This document shows positions 1 to 9,720 of a stretch of 64,000 nucleotides of DNA, one piece after another; positions within the stretch are counted from its first letter, which is position 1; the number at the start of each line of letters is the position of its first letter. The DNA is taken from contig OX438754.1 in NCBI GenBank assembly GCA_949316235.1, positions 434,001-498,000 of the forward strand. Reading direction: 5' to 3'. Origin of the DNA: Oegoconia quadripuncta. Lineage: Eukaryota > Arthropoda > Insecta > Lepidoptera > Autostichidae. The notes under the pieces were generated by a model, which was not told where the DNA came from, made no database searches, and saw nothing but the letters and a program-made list of their open reading frames with translations. The position numbers were made by a program, and so were the translations under genes.

Positions 1-97
1 TTGTGTTGGAAACCCTTGGACCGTGGGGGCCAGCGCTCATTGTTCTTTCGAGAGCCTAAATTACTGATATTGTGGAATCGGCTTACATGAACTAGGT

Positions 98-205
98 ACA
101 AGTTTATCTTTCTTGTATTGACATCATGTTTATCACTATTTTTCCTAAATGATGCTATTGTTTTTACATATATCAGATTTTCAAAAATGTATTCGACAGA
201 AAAGA
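98..205 (-). pseudogene. LINE J1 fragment (RT C-terminal region)
   Basis: Closely matches the reverse-transcriptase C-terminal region of the larger J1 copy at 42345-43110 (around 42800-42905), same strand. J1 is a local label for a Jockey-type non-LTR retrotransposon found about a dozen times here. Truncated on both sides; no coding capacity. Confidence 0.7.
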
Positions 206-214
206 AAATACAGT

Positions 215-335
215 TTCAGAAAAGTGGTAACAATAGAATGTACAATTTGGCGACCTTATCACTAAAAGCGATCTCTTCCAGGCAACCTTTGGGTATAAGG
301 ACAGTACATTTGAAATAGGTACTCGTAGGTTGTGC
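215..335 (-). repeat. LINE K 3'-region fragment
   Basis: Shares the segment GCGATCTCTTCC and flanking bases with 48652-48815, where the same sequence runs into an AATAC-repeat tail. Interpreted as a truncated 3' untranslated region of a non-LTR retrotransposon on the minus strand. Confidence 0.5.
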
Positions 336-375
336 GGCATTAAATAGGGATGCAGATACAAACTACGTGAACTAC

Positions 376-430
376 GTGAGGGAAGGCCTATATCCCTGCA
401 GTGGGATGTTTACGGGCTGATGATGATCAT
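376..430 (+). repeat. SINE-3 3' end
   Basis: The string GGGAAGGCCTATATCCCTGC followed by GATGATGATCA repeats the 3' end of the full SINE-3 copy at 63432-63751. Confidence 0.6.
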
Positions 431-470
431 ACATTCATGAACTCGAAAAACTACCCTCCTTCTGGCGCAG

Positions 471-807
471 TTTTTTTTTTTTTTTATGTACAACGGGTTG
501 ATACTTGACCTCAATCATACGTGATGTTAAGTGAAGATGAGGTCGAAGGTGGAAGCGTACTGACCCGGAAACCCCAATACATTTGGGGGACTGACTATCT
601 TATCTCTGACAACCGGAACACAACAATGCTATTAACATTGCTGTTTGGCGGCAGATTTAGATAAGATGGTGGTAGCTAGCCAGGCGGACATTTAAAATGC
701 CCTACCACCGACCAAACCGAGTACTTAAACATGTACCCCGCTGGGGATCGAACCCGCGACCTCCGAATCGTAAACCCAATGATGTTTACATTGAGCCCCG
801 GAGGCGG
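471..807 (-). repeat. SINE-1, near full length
   Basis: tRNA-derived SINE in reverse orientation. Read on the minus strand it starts with a tRNA-like head carrying an A box (TGGCTCAATG type, here partly changed) and a B box (GGTTCGATCCC type), followed by a conserved body (GCTAGCTACCACCATCTTATC) and an A-rich tail, seen here as the T run at 471-484. Eight copies of this family lie in the window. Confidence 0.85.
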
Positions 808-1084
808 TGAGAATTTTTTGATTTAACTTAAGTTATAGGTTTTTAAAAACTGCCTACTTTGTTACACCCTCATATTATTTACTTTTACATAGTGCAGGTC
901 AACGGCCGGCCGTTTCTTACAATAACTACTTAGATCCGGTTACAATATTTATATAATGCATAAGTCACACATCATAGCCGCTAAAACATCTTAAAGTGAC
1001 AACACGACCCACGTACGTGTTGTAGAAGTGTCGGAATTATAGTTGGGAGTGTCTAAGTGGTTTGGAGGATAATCATGAATGATA

Positions 1085-1270
1085 CATACATCCGTCACGA
1101 CCTTTATCCCAAATGGGGTGGTCAGAGAAATCCCAAACGTAAGAGTTTGTTCCACACATTAAAAAATTAATGTTTGAACGGTTCACATTTTGAAATATAC
1201 AGAGATGTACATGTAATAGCGGGTGAGCCCATCGCCGTCAAAACGTGCAAGTCTATCGATGTTTTTTACC
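1085..1270 (+). repeat. Dispersed repeat P
   Basis: Begins at CTTTATCCCAAATGGGGTGG and contains GAGCCCATCGCCGTCAAAAC. Also found wholly or partly at 3250-3300, 3525-3600, 23385-23725, 33700-33745, 48848-49120, 53395-53565 and 57806-57880. Class unknown; no coding frame seen. Confidence 0.55.
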
Positions 1271-1319
1271 TGTGTTAAAAGCTAATTATCTTCGAAACGG
1301 CTTAAAATATTCCGGGACA

Positions 1320-1415
1320 CATCACGCCTTCTTCAATTTAAGAGCTATGCTCTTGTCGGTGGAGTAACGACCACGCCTCTTTACTTTCCGCCCTCGTTTT
1401 AACCTCTTGGTACGA
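1320..1415 (-). repeat. Inverted partner of 52953-53053
   Basis: Reverse complement of a segment at 52.95 kb (shared motif AAGAGCATAGCTCTTAAATT on one strand), with a few mismatches. Here it is fused to the upstream edge of the 86-bp array. Confidence 0.6.
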
Positions 1416-1740
1416 CACCTATAGACGTAATAATAACAATAAAATTCTATGTGTTTGGTGATGTGTCCCGTAAGGTGTTAACACATTCGGGACACATCAC
1501 GCCTATAGGCGTAGTAATAACAATAAAACTTCGATTGTGTCTGGTGATGCGTCCCGTTACGTGTTAACACATTCGGGACACATCACGCCTATAGGCGTAG
1601 TAATAACAATAAAACTTCGATTGTGTCTGGTGATACGTCCCGGAACGTGTTAATACATTCGGGACACATCATGCCTATAGGCGTACTATCAACAATAAAA
1701 CTTCTATGGCGTCTGATGATGTGTCCCGGAACGTGCTAAC
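1397..1740. repeat. 86-bp tandem array, about four copies
   Basis: The motif ACATTCGGGACACATCA starts at 1483, 1569 and 1655, an exact 86-bp period; the first unit is degenerate and the last ends near 1740. Each unit holds CGGGACACATCA and its inverted partner TGATGTGTCCCG (with drift), and the 12-bp palindrome CGCCTATAGGCG, so each unit can fold. Confidence 0.85.
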
Positions 1741-1785
1741 CTATTTTAATAAAGTATAAATATGTGTAAATTAATAAGGGGATTC

Positions 1786-1985
1786 CGGGCCAGTACGCTA
1801 AGTACAGTCCAGCGTCAGTCTTTCCTGAATCCTACCTACAACCTTGGGATGAATGCTTCAAGAGCAGGGTGAATAGGCATCTACTGAGATCGCGTGCTTC
1901 ATCTTCGGCCACATCGTCACTTCCCATCAGGTGAAATTGTGGTCATACGCGAATCCAGTTGACCATAAAAAAAGTATGTGAGTAA
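1786..1985 (+). pseudogene. LINE C 3' end
   Basis: Repeats, in the opposite orientation, the C-terminal and 3' UTR part of the LINE C copy at 32008-32800. The frame encodes the tail SVFPESYNLG-like then SRASSSATSS, ending at GTGA after CCCATCAGG, followed by a short A run. Confidence 0.65.
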
Positions 1986-2440
1986 GTATGATGGCCATAG
2001 CTATAACTGTAGAGATGTAATTGTAGGCAGAATTTTCCAGTGTTTACTCTTTACCTCAATATTACATATATCATTGTGGCGATCGCTATCCACTGCTCTC
2101 TTGTCATACCTACAAAACAAGCTAATGAATTCACTGTGTAAGGTAAGAAGGTGACGGCAATTATCATGCAATTATCGTTATCCAAGTCCACTGGGCGGGC
2201 TGCGCGGGCGCACAGATTTGGTTGTGATGTGGCCACGCGCCGATCAATCACGCATGGCAACAAGCCAAGGTATATTCTGCAAAATTGAACAAAATTTTCA
2301 AAAAGTATGCGTTGATCAAAAATATTTTAAGACATATCAGAGTAAGATTTAGTCTGAGAGCGTGTTCGGTCCATCATAGTTTACAAATATTTTAGGACAT
2401 TTTTAAAATTATAATAGGAGTTTTGAGAGACGCTTTTATC
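1986..2440. other. No gene recognised
   Basis: AT-rich sequence with a short G+C island near 2190-2250. Open frames are short with no recognisable motif. Confidence 0.5.
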
Positions 2441-2454
2441 CTCTAAGTGATCTA

Positions 2455-2610
2455 ATTAATATTATAAATGTGAAAGTTTGCATGTTTATTTGTTTGTAGC
2501 TCAAACGCAGCGAAACGAATGAACGGATTTGAATGAAATTTGGTATATAGATAGATCATAGCCTGGATTGAAACATAGGATATTTTTTAAATAAAAAAGA
2601 AATTATGAAT
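2455..2610 (+). mobile_element. Lep1-type Helitron fragment (5' part)
   Basis: The segment from TATTATAAATGTGAAAGTTTG through GAATGAAATTTGGTATATAG and ATAGCCTGGATT matches the body of the Lep1-type non-autonomous Helitrons seen complete at 38102-38303. The CTAG 3' terminus is missing. Confidence 0.6.
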
Positions 2611-3244
2611 TTGGCGGTAAAAATCACGGATCGAAAATCACTAATTTTTTTCTTTAGATATTTAGTTCCGTAGGCAAAGGCCTGTTAATAACTAAGACAT
2701 ACAGCCAAGTTTTATGTAAAATATTTTTCATAGTAGTGAAGTCTCTTTGATGTGTCAAATTTTAAAGTTAAAAACTCTTTGGACCAAGGAAGTTATGCCT
2801 TGGACATTTTGGTGCTTCCATACAACTTTAGCTCTTTTGGACGGTAATAGCTTACTTTAAATTGAGAATACTTGATATATAATACGTGCTCAAAACATAA
2901 ACATTTACGCTAACAGTACAAACCATAACCATTCCTGGCTTTCGGGTAAAAAAGGAATTGTCTTTTTAATATAACTTTAATGAAGTTGCGTTATCGACGG
3001 ATATGTTCGACGGTCAATCGATTTCATAACAACATAACATTACCAACATTCACTGCAAATATAATATAATAAATAAATATAATTAAGTCTATATTAATGA
3101 GAGAATTATTCCTAAAGTAATTTCAGTCTGTTTAACCAGGCGGCAATTTGTTTGAATAATTATATCCTATATGCAGCTGTTCGTGAATTGTGAAATTAAA
3201 AGGAATTACTATTTCGTAATACTGCTTGTGTCGTGCAATTTATA
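2611..3244. other. No gene recognised
   Basis: AT-rich; no long open frame, inverted repeat or SINE/LINE signature that I can support. Confidence 0.5.
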
Positions 3245-3249
3245 AAAAA

Positions 3250-3426
3250 GAATAGAACAAACCCGTCTCTTCACGTGGGTGTAGTAAAAAGCGACTAAGA
3301 GAATTTCCACCAAGTAAAAAAGTTCGGGCGAGTGCTTTGATCTGAGAATCGTACCATTAACCCCATTTCCACCAAGTAAAAAAGTTCGGGCGAGTGCCTT
3401 GATCAGAGAATCGTACCATTAACCCC
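3250..3426 (-). repeat. Repeat P end plus 62-bp tandem duplication
   Basis: 3250-3300 resembles the distal end of repeat P (GTGGGTGTAGTAAAAAGCG). It runs into two nearly identical 62-bp units starting ATTTCCACCAAG at 3303 and 3365, differing at a few positions. Confidence 0.7.
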
Positions 3427-3524
3427 ACGACTCAGCACTAACGTGGGTTTGTTTTTATATTTAGCTCATGTTCTTAGTCATACACGTACTTACGTTACTG
3501 GCTTTTTTATTATTTAAATATAAT

Positions 3525-3600
3525 AGAACCAACCTATCTCTTCCCGTGGGTGTCGTAAAAGGCGACTAAGGAACTTTCTATCAAAAAACATCTATATATT
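3525..3600 (-). repeat. Repeat P end
   Basis: CTCTTCCCGTGGGTGTCGTA and AAAAACATCTATATAT are the distal end of repeat P in reverse orientation. LINE D follows directly. Confidence 0.55.
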
Positions 3601-3868
3601 TGGAAGTTTCAACGGCGATGGGCTCACCCCCTGTTACGTGTCATTCAAGAAACTTCTTACCACGTACGACCACCCTGTGGAACGGACTTCCGGCAGCGGT
3701 ATTCCCGAACGAGTACGACATTGGAACCTTCAAGAAACGAGCCTACACCTTCCTCAAAGGCCGGCAACGCATCTGTGACCCTTTTGGTGTTGCGGGTGTC
3801 CATGGGCGGCGGTGATTGCTTTCCATCAGGTGACCCGCTTGCTCGTTTGCCGCCCTCTCATATTAAAA
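3601..3868 (+). pseudogene. LINE D, 5'-truncated (RT C-terminus and 3' end)
   Basis: Encodes only the extreme C-terminus of a non-LTR retrotransposon reverse transcriptase: [20 protein letters not shown], then [19 protein letters not shown], closing at a stop at 3813-3815. The roughly 50-base 3' UTR ends in an A run. The same 3' end recurs on the minus strand at 36005-36125 and 48060-48235. The residue pattern is typical of Jockey-group C-terminal regions; no catalytic part remains. Confidence 0.75.
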
Positions 3869-3935
3869 AAAAAAAAAACGTGTACATTTCTGTATATTTC
3901 GAAGGGTGAACCGTGGATGTTGTTTCAATCATTAA

Positions 3936-3998
3936 ATAATAAATTAATATTTTTGCACATAACCACAGCGCCATCTAGGTCCACAGTAAGCAACTAGG
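3936..3998 (-). repeat. SINE-2, part 1 (split by LINE A)
   Basis: Matches the 3' half of SINE-2 (compare 41465-41738) up to GCAACTAGG. The next SINE-2 bases resume at about 9199, across LINE A. Confidence 0.75.
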
Positions 3999-4420
3999 TA
4001 GATAGATAGATAGATAGATAAAAACTTTATTGGCATTACAGATACACACACAGTTATGTTATGCTATACATATAAAGCAAAAGTACCCCGGTTAAAACTT
4101 ACATTTCAAATCAAAGAGGGATGTACTTACAACTAATTTGTGTGTGTGCCGCAGTAATACAAAAGGGTTATAGCTCAGTGTGTGACTTTACCCAATGCCT
4201 GGGTAAAACACTGGTATTCTGCTATAGCCCGAGGTTGGCCAGGAAACTAGTATATACAACAGACAAGGTGTTATGGGGTGTAGTGTATAGTGCACATTTA
4301 GCGTTAATATGGAAGGCAATAAACAAAGATTATTGATTGACAATAAATACAAAACGAACTTACCTATTTTGTTCAACTAATAAAGATAGTACTGTGTGTT
4401 GAATTTTATCCAAATTACTC

Positions 4421-7306
4421 TCACGAGACACAAACAGTAGTAACATACCTTTCAGGAATTCCAATTTTTTGTTTCTCCATTAAATAGTTTCTATAATGGT
4501 TTTTAAAAGTGACTTTGGATTTTAGCAGTCTAAGCGGGGGAGGTATGTTGTTCCAACACTTAGTAGCTTGGTATCGAAAACTGCCAGTGAACGCCACTGT
4601 CCTATGAGAGTAACCTGCCAAGAGAAAGCGTGTCGGTCTGGTACTGTACCTGTCGTGGAAAGGTGAGAACCTCAACTTGGAGTATAGATATTCCGGATTT
4701 TTGAATTTAAGGACATCAAAAACTAGACATGCGAGATGTAACTGCCTCCTCGATGCCATGTTCAAAGAAAAGGTGCTGTTCAGGTACGGTGTTATATGTG
4801 AACGCGGTGGAATGTCGTAACAGAAACGGCAGCACGCATTCTGCACACGCTGTATCAGACGCTTAGTTTTAGAGTATAACCGAGGGCCATAAACAAGATC
4901 ACCATAATTCAGTTTGGACAGTATTAGAGACTCGCACAGAGTAACACGCACCTGTTCTTTCAATAGGTTTCTAATTTTATAAAGAATTTTTAATCTGTAA
5001 AAACAGCTACGTACTAAATTTAACACATGCGTCTCAAACCGCAGTTCCTGATCAAATATTATTCCAAGGTTCCTTGCCTCATCAACGCGATCTATACTAT
5101 GACCAGATATATTCACATTAGGATTAAGACTGAGAATCTGTGACACTTGCTTTTTTGATCCTAGAACCAAAAATTTAGACTTTGCAGGGTTGAGGACCAA
5201 AGCGTTCCCTTCAGACCAGCGTGCGACTCGAGCCAAATCCTCATTGATTTGCAATACTGTCTCATTGTCGCTCTCGCGGGGTACAGACTTATAAATCTGT
5301 ACATCGTCAGCATAAATATGGTATCTGCAGTGTTGGATATGATCTGCGAGATCCGCACTAAATATAATAAAAAGCAGAGGTCCGAGTATTGTGCCTTGCG
5401 GCACACCACGATCCACAGATGCTGGAGCCGAAAACAAAGTACTGCCATCCTCCTTCACAAGTTTCACAGATTGTTGTCTATTACTCAGATAACTGTTAAA
5501 CCACGTAAGAGACTTGCAACAGAGTCCATAATAAGCCAACTTTGACAGAAGTAAAGGAATATTAATGCAATCGAACGCACGTGAATAATCCAATAAGGAC
5601 AAAATTGTACCACATCCAGAATCCTGATCCGTAAGTACATTATCTACGACATCCAACAAGGAAGAAACCGTACCCCTCCCCCTACGAAAACCAGACTGCG
5701 CAACAGGCAGAATACCATAGCTTTCTACATATTTGCTCAACTGGCTGCATACTACTTTTTCAAGAATCTTCGACAAGAATGGTAGAATGCTGATGGGCCT
5801 CAAGTCTTTAAGTTCCGTTGGATTATCCAACTTGGGTAATGGAGTGATAACTGCAGACTTCCACAAGGAAGGAAAAGTGCCAGCGCATATAGACTTATTA
5901 ATAATGGCTGTGATAACTGATAGTGTGCGTGGGAGTGTGAGCATTATCATGTCCCTGCCTATACCATCAACACCAAGGGAGTTAGATTTTACAGACATTA
6001 AATGTCTAGCGATCTCATCCTCGCCCACTGGTTGCAAGGTAAGCTGACGGTTATGAAATCTATGATACTCGAAGTAAGTCAAATCAGAGATTGGTACCGT
6101 AGTGGGACCAGGCACATCCAGAAAGTGAGAATTTATGACATCAGGATCCCCGAAGTCATCAGGCAGGCAGTTATGCCTCTTTGCATCAGGCAATACCTTA
6201 TCCTTAAGATTCTTCCAAAATACCTTAGGACTATCATGTTTAGAATTAATAAATCGATCATAGTAAGCACGTTTCTCACTAAAAATGCCTCCCTTGACCA
6301 ACTTTTTAAGCTGTTTATAATATTCTTTATGAGTACCCAACTTGGACTTACGATATTTCTGAAAAGCCCTAGCACGCATATCCAACATGAGCTTAATAGT
6401 ATCCGTAATCCAGGGCAAAGATCGGTCGTTCTTAACTTTGACTGTCTTAACCGGCGCAAACATATCGAACAGTGCTAACACACGACAATTGAACGAGTAT
6501 ACCACGTCATCAACAGAATGGAAATTGAGCGCCGACTCCCAGTCCATAGAATTTAAATATGAATTAAATGTGTCCAGATCAATATTATTTATGGGTCTGT
6601 AAGTTATCCATCTAGGCTGACTTTTTAATTTTTTAATTTGTAAAGTTATATTTACCATAGCATGTCCTAACGAACCTAGAATATTGGACACGGCCACTTC
6701 TCTCACCCGGGCATTCGTGCAAACAACGTCAATAAGCGTCTCGGTGTCCACCGAGAAATGTGTCGGCTCATTCACCACCTGCTCAAGACCTGTGTAGTTT
6801 AAAAATTGTAATAATTTTGTCGTTTTTATATTACAGGGGTCCAACCAGTTAATATTAAAATCGCCGAGCAAAACCATATGATCGTATTTTGAAAAATAAG
6901 TCACCGATTCCGTCAGAGCGTCCAAAAATATGTCAACATTTATCCAATCAGGGCGATATGCTGTCCCAATAACAACGCGTAGACCATTTATTGCAACAGA
7001 CATCCAGATTTGTTCAATATTGGCCATAGGGTGCTTTAAAAGCTTGACGCGTAAGCAGCGCTTGTGATAAAAGGCCACACCCCCTCCCCTTCCTCCACGC
7101 ATATGCTGCGGTCGCGGTACAGAGCGCAATCTGTAACCGGGAATGGTAGGTGCGCGCGCTTCTTGCCCTAGCCGTAACCAAGATTCATTTATGGCGACGA
7201 CATCGGCATCTCTCCGACTTATGGCTATGAGAAAATCATCTTGTCCAGTATGTAGTGAGCCTGCATTGTAAAGTGCTAACTTGAGGAATTTACTTTTGGA
7301 ATCCAT
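4421..7306 (-). CDS. LINE A ORF2: endonuclease plus reverse transcriptase
   Basis: 961 aa, uninterrupted. In the known mechanism the endonuclease nicks the target and the RT copies the element RNA at the nick. An APE-type endonuclease fills residues 1-230: YNAGSL and INESWL (metal-binding N and E), GTAYRP, LLGDFN, TLIDVVCTN and the terminal His in SLGHAMV. The RT lies at about 455-730: motif A LDYSRAFDCI, motif B RGVPQGTILGPLLF, motif C YADD. The C-terminal region (780-961) ends in the Jockey-group pattern SRRQLHLACL and FRYQATKCWNNIPPPLR. No RNase H domain. The start is chosen because an in-frame TAG lies 12 bases upstream of this ATG. Odd: the Asp of the usual Ser-Asp-His is replaced (SLGH), which could weaken cleavage. 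Confidence 0.92.
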   Translation of the reverse strand: MDSKSKFLKLALYNAGSLHTGQDDFLIAISRRDADVVAINESWLRLGQEARAPTIPGYRLRSVPRPQHMRGGRGGGVAFYHKRCLRVKLLKHPMANIEQIWMSVAINGLRVVIGTAYRPDWINVDIFLDALTESVTYFSKYDHMVLLGDFNINWLDPCNIKTTKLLQFLNYTGLEQVVNEPTHFSVDTETLIDVVCTNARVREVAVSNILGSLGHAMVNITLQIKKLKSQPRWITYRPINNIDLDTFNSYLNSMDWESALNFHSVDDVVYSFNCRVLALFDMFAPVKTVKVKNDRSLPWITDTIKLMLDMRARAFQKYRKSKLGTHKEYYKQLKKLVKGGIFSEKRAYYDRFINSKHDSPKVFWKNLKDKVLPDAKRHNCLPDDFGDPDVINSHFLDVPGPTTVPISDLTYFEYHRFHNRQLTLQPVGEDEIARHLMSVKSNSLGVDGIGRDMIMLTLPRTLSVITAIINKSICAGTFPSLWKSAVITPLPKLDNPTELKDLRPISILPFLSKILEKVVCSQLSKYVESYGILPVAQSGFRRGRGTVSSLLDVVDNVLTDQDSGCGTILSLLDYSRAFDCINIPLLLSKLAYYGLCCKSLTWFNSYLSNRQQSVKLVKEDGSTLFSAPASVDRGVPQGTILGPLLFIIFSADLADHIQHCRYHIYADDVQIYKSVPRESDNETVLQINEDLARVARWSEGNALVLNPAKSKFLVLGSKKQVSQILSLNPNVNISGHSIDRVDEARNLGIIFDQELRFETHVLNLVRSCFYRLKILYKIRNLLKEQVRVTLCESLILSKLNYGDLVYGPRLYSKTKRLIQRVQNACCRFCYDIPPRSHITPYLNSTFSLNMASRRQLHLACLVFDVLKFKNPEYLYSKLRFSPFHDRYSTRPTRFLLAGYSHRTVAFTGSFRYQATKCWNNIPPPLRLLKSKVTFKNHYRNYLMEKQKIGIPERYVTTVCVS

Positions 7307-8024
7307 TAAAGTTATTAGCTATATCCAGACTGCAGAAAACGACAAAATCATAAAATATAAGCAATGCAGACGTCCCACGGCACACACAAAAGCAACGTGA
7401 TATATTTATATGTGTCGTTTGTTTGCAACGTAAGTAGGCAACAGGTTTATTAAAGTGTTTATTTAAAGTGTGTATACAAAGTATGTGTGTCTGTTTGATG
7501 GTTCTATAACACAAACCAGGTTGTATTACGGCGGCAAACAACATTGCATTTAAGACATAAAAATAAACACAAGTCACACAAGCCTTTTTAATAGCCGATA
7601 TCTGTACAAAATGCAACAACTCCACAATGCAGTAACCAAAATAAAATGCCCGTGAAAAGGGTACGTCAAAAACTGTATCACAATTTATATTGTTTATCGA
7701 ACTGCAATTAATTCCATGTATATAGTATTCTGTTGCAGGCAAATTTTGTGGCATACAAAGGACAAAGTGATATATGTGTATTCTTGTTGGAAAAATGAAA
7801 GCGGTGAATATGTTTTTAAAATTTAAAATTATGAGCAACGAAAGTGAAAGCAATAACAAATATTTCCCATCACTACAAATTGCATTACTTTTGTTCGACA
7901 GGTGAGCAAACAGAGTATCTTCCAAAAACACGGTCCAAATCATCCTCCGAGTAAATACGGAAACGCGGCACGTCCCTGCCCTGGTGCTGACGCACGTATA
8001 CTCTGCCATCCCTCGTCCAGACAT
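7290..8024 (-). other. Bridging open frame between LINE A ORF1 and ORF2 (unrecognised)
   Basis: A 244-codon open frame starts inside ORF1 in another frame, overlaps it by 140 bases, crosses the whole spacer and stops at TAA 17 bases into ORF2. About 197 codons lie beyond the ORF1 stop in AT-rich DNA where a stop is expected roughly every 15-20 codons. The predicted peptide has a strongly hydrophobic stretch (YLLLLSLSLLIILNF, about residues 55-70) and many cysteines. It is +1 relative to ORF1, and ORF2 is +1 relative to it. No known domain recognised. It could be a real overlapping gene, a frameshift product or chance. Confidence 0.35.
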
Positions 8025-8964
8025 AGCGCCAGTTTGCTCGCCCGGCTGCCTCGCGCGCCTTGTGGAAAATCTGACGATTGGCCCGGGTCAACCGTTCGTT
8101 GACATAAAACCGTCGCGACGGCCCCGGCAGACCCGTACCCTCGGTGGTGGCGCCGCGCCGCACCCGCGCCGCCTGCAGCAGCTGGTCGCGCACAGCGCGC
8201 CGCGACATGCGCACGGCGATGGCGCGCGGCCGGGGAGTCGCGGCGGAGCACGCACCGCCCTCAGCGAGCTCCGATACTCGGCCCACACGTACTGCACTCA
8301 CTATATCTTGTTCCGCTAAAGTCACGCCCAGCTTGTTAGCTATCGTCATGATGATGTGAGGGACGGTTTCACCCTTCTCTTCCGGGATACAGGTTATATC
8401 CAAATCGTTAGACAGGAGCTCCTGATCCCGCTCGTTAATTTCCCGCTTTAATTGGGCCACAACATCCACCAGAGAGGGGTCCACCTGTTGACTAACTGCG
8501 CTCGCATCCACCCGACGCTCGACGTCTCCAATACGAGTACTCAATTCGTCAAGGCGTCTGTCACAGGCGTCAACTCGCGATAACATCCCCGATACGGCGG
8601 CCGTAAGATCCTCCATCTGGAGACGCACAGCTCTCATCTCCTCCCTAAACAGACGTATCTCAGCAATCAATGCAGACTCTTCATCGTGCTCAGGTGCTAG
8701 TGCAGACGGCCCACGGCGCAGAGTAACATTTTCATCGGCTCCTCGTACAGGCGTGTTAATGTTACCAGTTTTAGGTTGTTTCGATCTACAACGATCACAC
8801 TTCCACGTTTCTTTGTGGTCTCTGGTCATTGTATTGTAGAATCGCTTCTCGGAGACAGTGGTGCACTTGCGCTCATATACATCACGGCACAGACAACACC
8901 TAAGATATTCCTTATCAGTGATGTTACGTCGGCAACCCGCACAGGCTAGAGCTTCCGAAGACAT
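7885..8964 (-). CDS. LINE A ORF1: zinc finger, coiled coil, FP-like domain
   Basis: 359 aa from the chosen start (MSSEALACAGC); an in-frame ATG 30 bases upstream would add ten residues before the zinc finger. ORF1 proteins bind element RNA and form the RNP. Residues about 7-60 form a PHD-like finger with paired cysteines (CAGC, CCLC, WKCDRC); the canonical His is not evident. Residues 110-190 are heptad-like (coiled coil; EMRAVRLQMEDL and RRLDELSTRI). The C-terminal half has the pattern LDITCIPE, then ANKLGV, RVGR, YVNERLT and WTRDGRVYVR, resembling the baculovirus FP25K-like domain that is common in insect LINE ORF1 proteins. G+C content is clearly higher than in the flanking spacer. Confidence 0.85.
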   Translation of the reverse strand: MSSEALACAGCRRNITDKEYLRCCLCRDVYERKCTTVSEKRFYNTMTRDHKETWKCDRCRSKQPKTGNINTPVRGADENVTLRRGPSALAPEHDEESALIAEIRLFREEMRAVRLQMEDLTAAVSGMLSRVDACDRRLDELSTRIGDVERRVDASAVSQQVDPSLVDVVAQLKREINERDQELLSNDLDITCIPEEKGETVPHIIMTIANKLGVTLAEQDIVSAVRVGRVSELAEGGACSAATPRPRAIAVRMSRRAVRDQLLQAARVRRGATTEGTGLPGPSRRFYVNERLTRANRQIFHKAREAAGRANWRYVWTRDGRVYVRQHQGRDVPRFRIYSEDDLDRVFGRYSVCSPVEQK

Positions 8965-9198
8965 TTTATAGTTAATGTTATTGTAAACAAACAATGGACC
9001 TTACACGAACAGTTGACGATAACACTTTAGGTGACACTAAACGGCACTTTTATTATATCAACGTGAAGTGCTCAATCTTGTGAAAGTAATATTTATATAA
9101 TTACTTTAAATATCCTATTTTAAATCACTATATTAATTACATAAATGCAGAGATTCTTATAACACCTCTTATTTTGTCAAGTACCTTCAACCAAAAAA

Positions 9199-9372
9199 GG
9201 CTTGTATTATAGATACCAGATAGTTGATAAACTGCACAAATACATTTTTTTGTAAACAATAAATGAAAAACATCCATAACTCGGGAACACACGTCTGTAT
9301 TTATCATACAAACATATGTCCCTAGCGGGATTGGAACCCGCGATCTTTTGGTATAGCAGCAGAGTTATTTTA
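9199..9372 (-). repeat. SINE-2, part 2 (split by LINE A)
   Basis: Continues SINE-2 from CTTGTATTATAGATACCAG to the tRNA-like head; the B-box region CTAGCGGGATTGGAACCCGC is at about 9328-9347 in reverse. With 3936-3998 it makes one SINE-2 copy. Confidence 0.75.
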
Positions 9373-9524
9373 TTTGGGATATCTCTGACCTGCCAATTGG
9401 GTATAAATATATAATACTGCTGTTGAAATCGACAACCAATAGGGGGTCGACAACCACAGCTAATAATTAGTATTTAATTAAGTAGGTAATATCTAATGAC
9501 ATGATTATTTTTATCACGTTATTT

Positions 9525-9720
9525 GTAATAATAATAATAATAAAAGGTATTTATTCATCACAAAAAAGAAAAAAAAAAAACACAAGCATACATAGAATCG
9601 AGAACCACAGTATTGTGATGAATGGGTAGGGACTCAGCAGTGTTGCTGATTTTCAGTCCCCCCCTGTAGAGTAGTTGCTGCCACCAAAGACAGTATGGGC
9701 GACTTTCCAATGGCTAACGA
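9525..9720 (-). repeat. LINE 3' end with ATT-repeat tail
   Basis: On the minus strand GATGAATAAATACCTTTT leads into (ATT)n at 9543-9525, a polyadenylation-like signal plus microsatellite tail. The upstream 170 bases are noncoding and not matched elsewhere in the window. Confidence 0.45.

Larger units (their letters stand above)
3999..9192 (-). mobile_element. LINE A, near full-length non-LTR retrotransposon
   Basis: About 5.2 kb. Boundaries are fixed by the interrupted SINE-2. Read on the minus strand: about 230 bases of 5' UTR, ORF1 (8964-7885), a 578-base spacer, ORF2 (7306-4421), a 3' UTR, AATAAAG near 4028, then a TATC-repeat tail (4020-3999). Microsatellite tails instead of poly(A) are typical of the CR1/L2/Daphne side of the Jockey superfamily. 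Both ORFs are uninterrupted, so insertion is probably recent. No convincing long target-site duplication; at most AGG is repeated. Confidence 0.85.

Noticed and set aside
6002..6478. 158-codon plus-strand frame
   Set aside because: Antisense shadow of LINE A ORF2.
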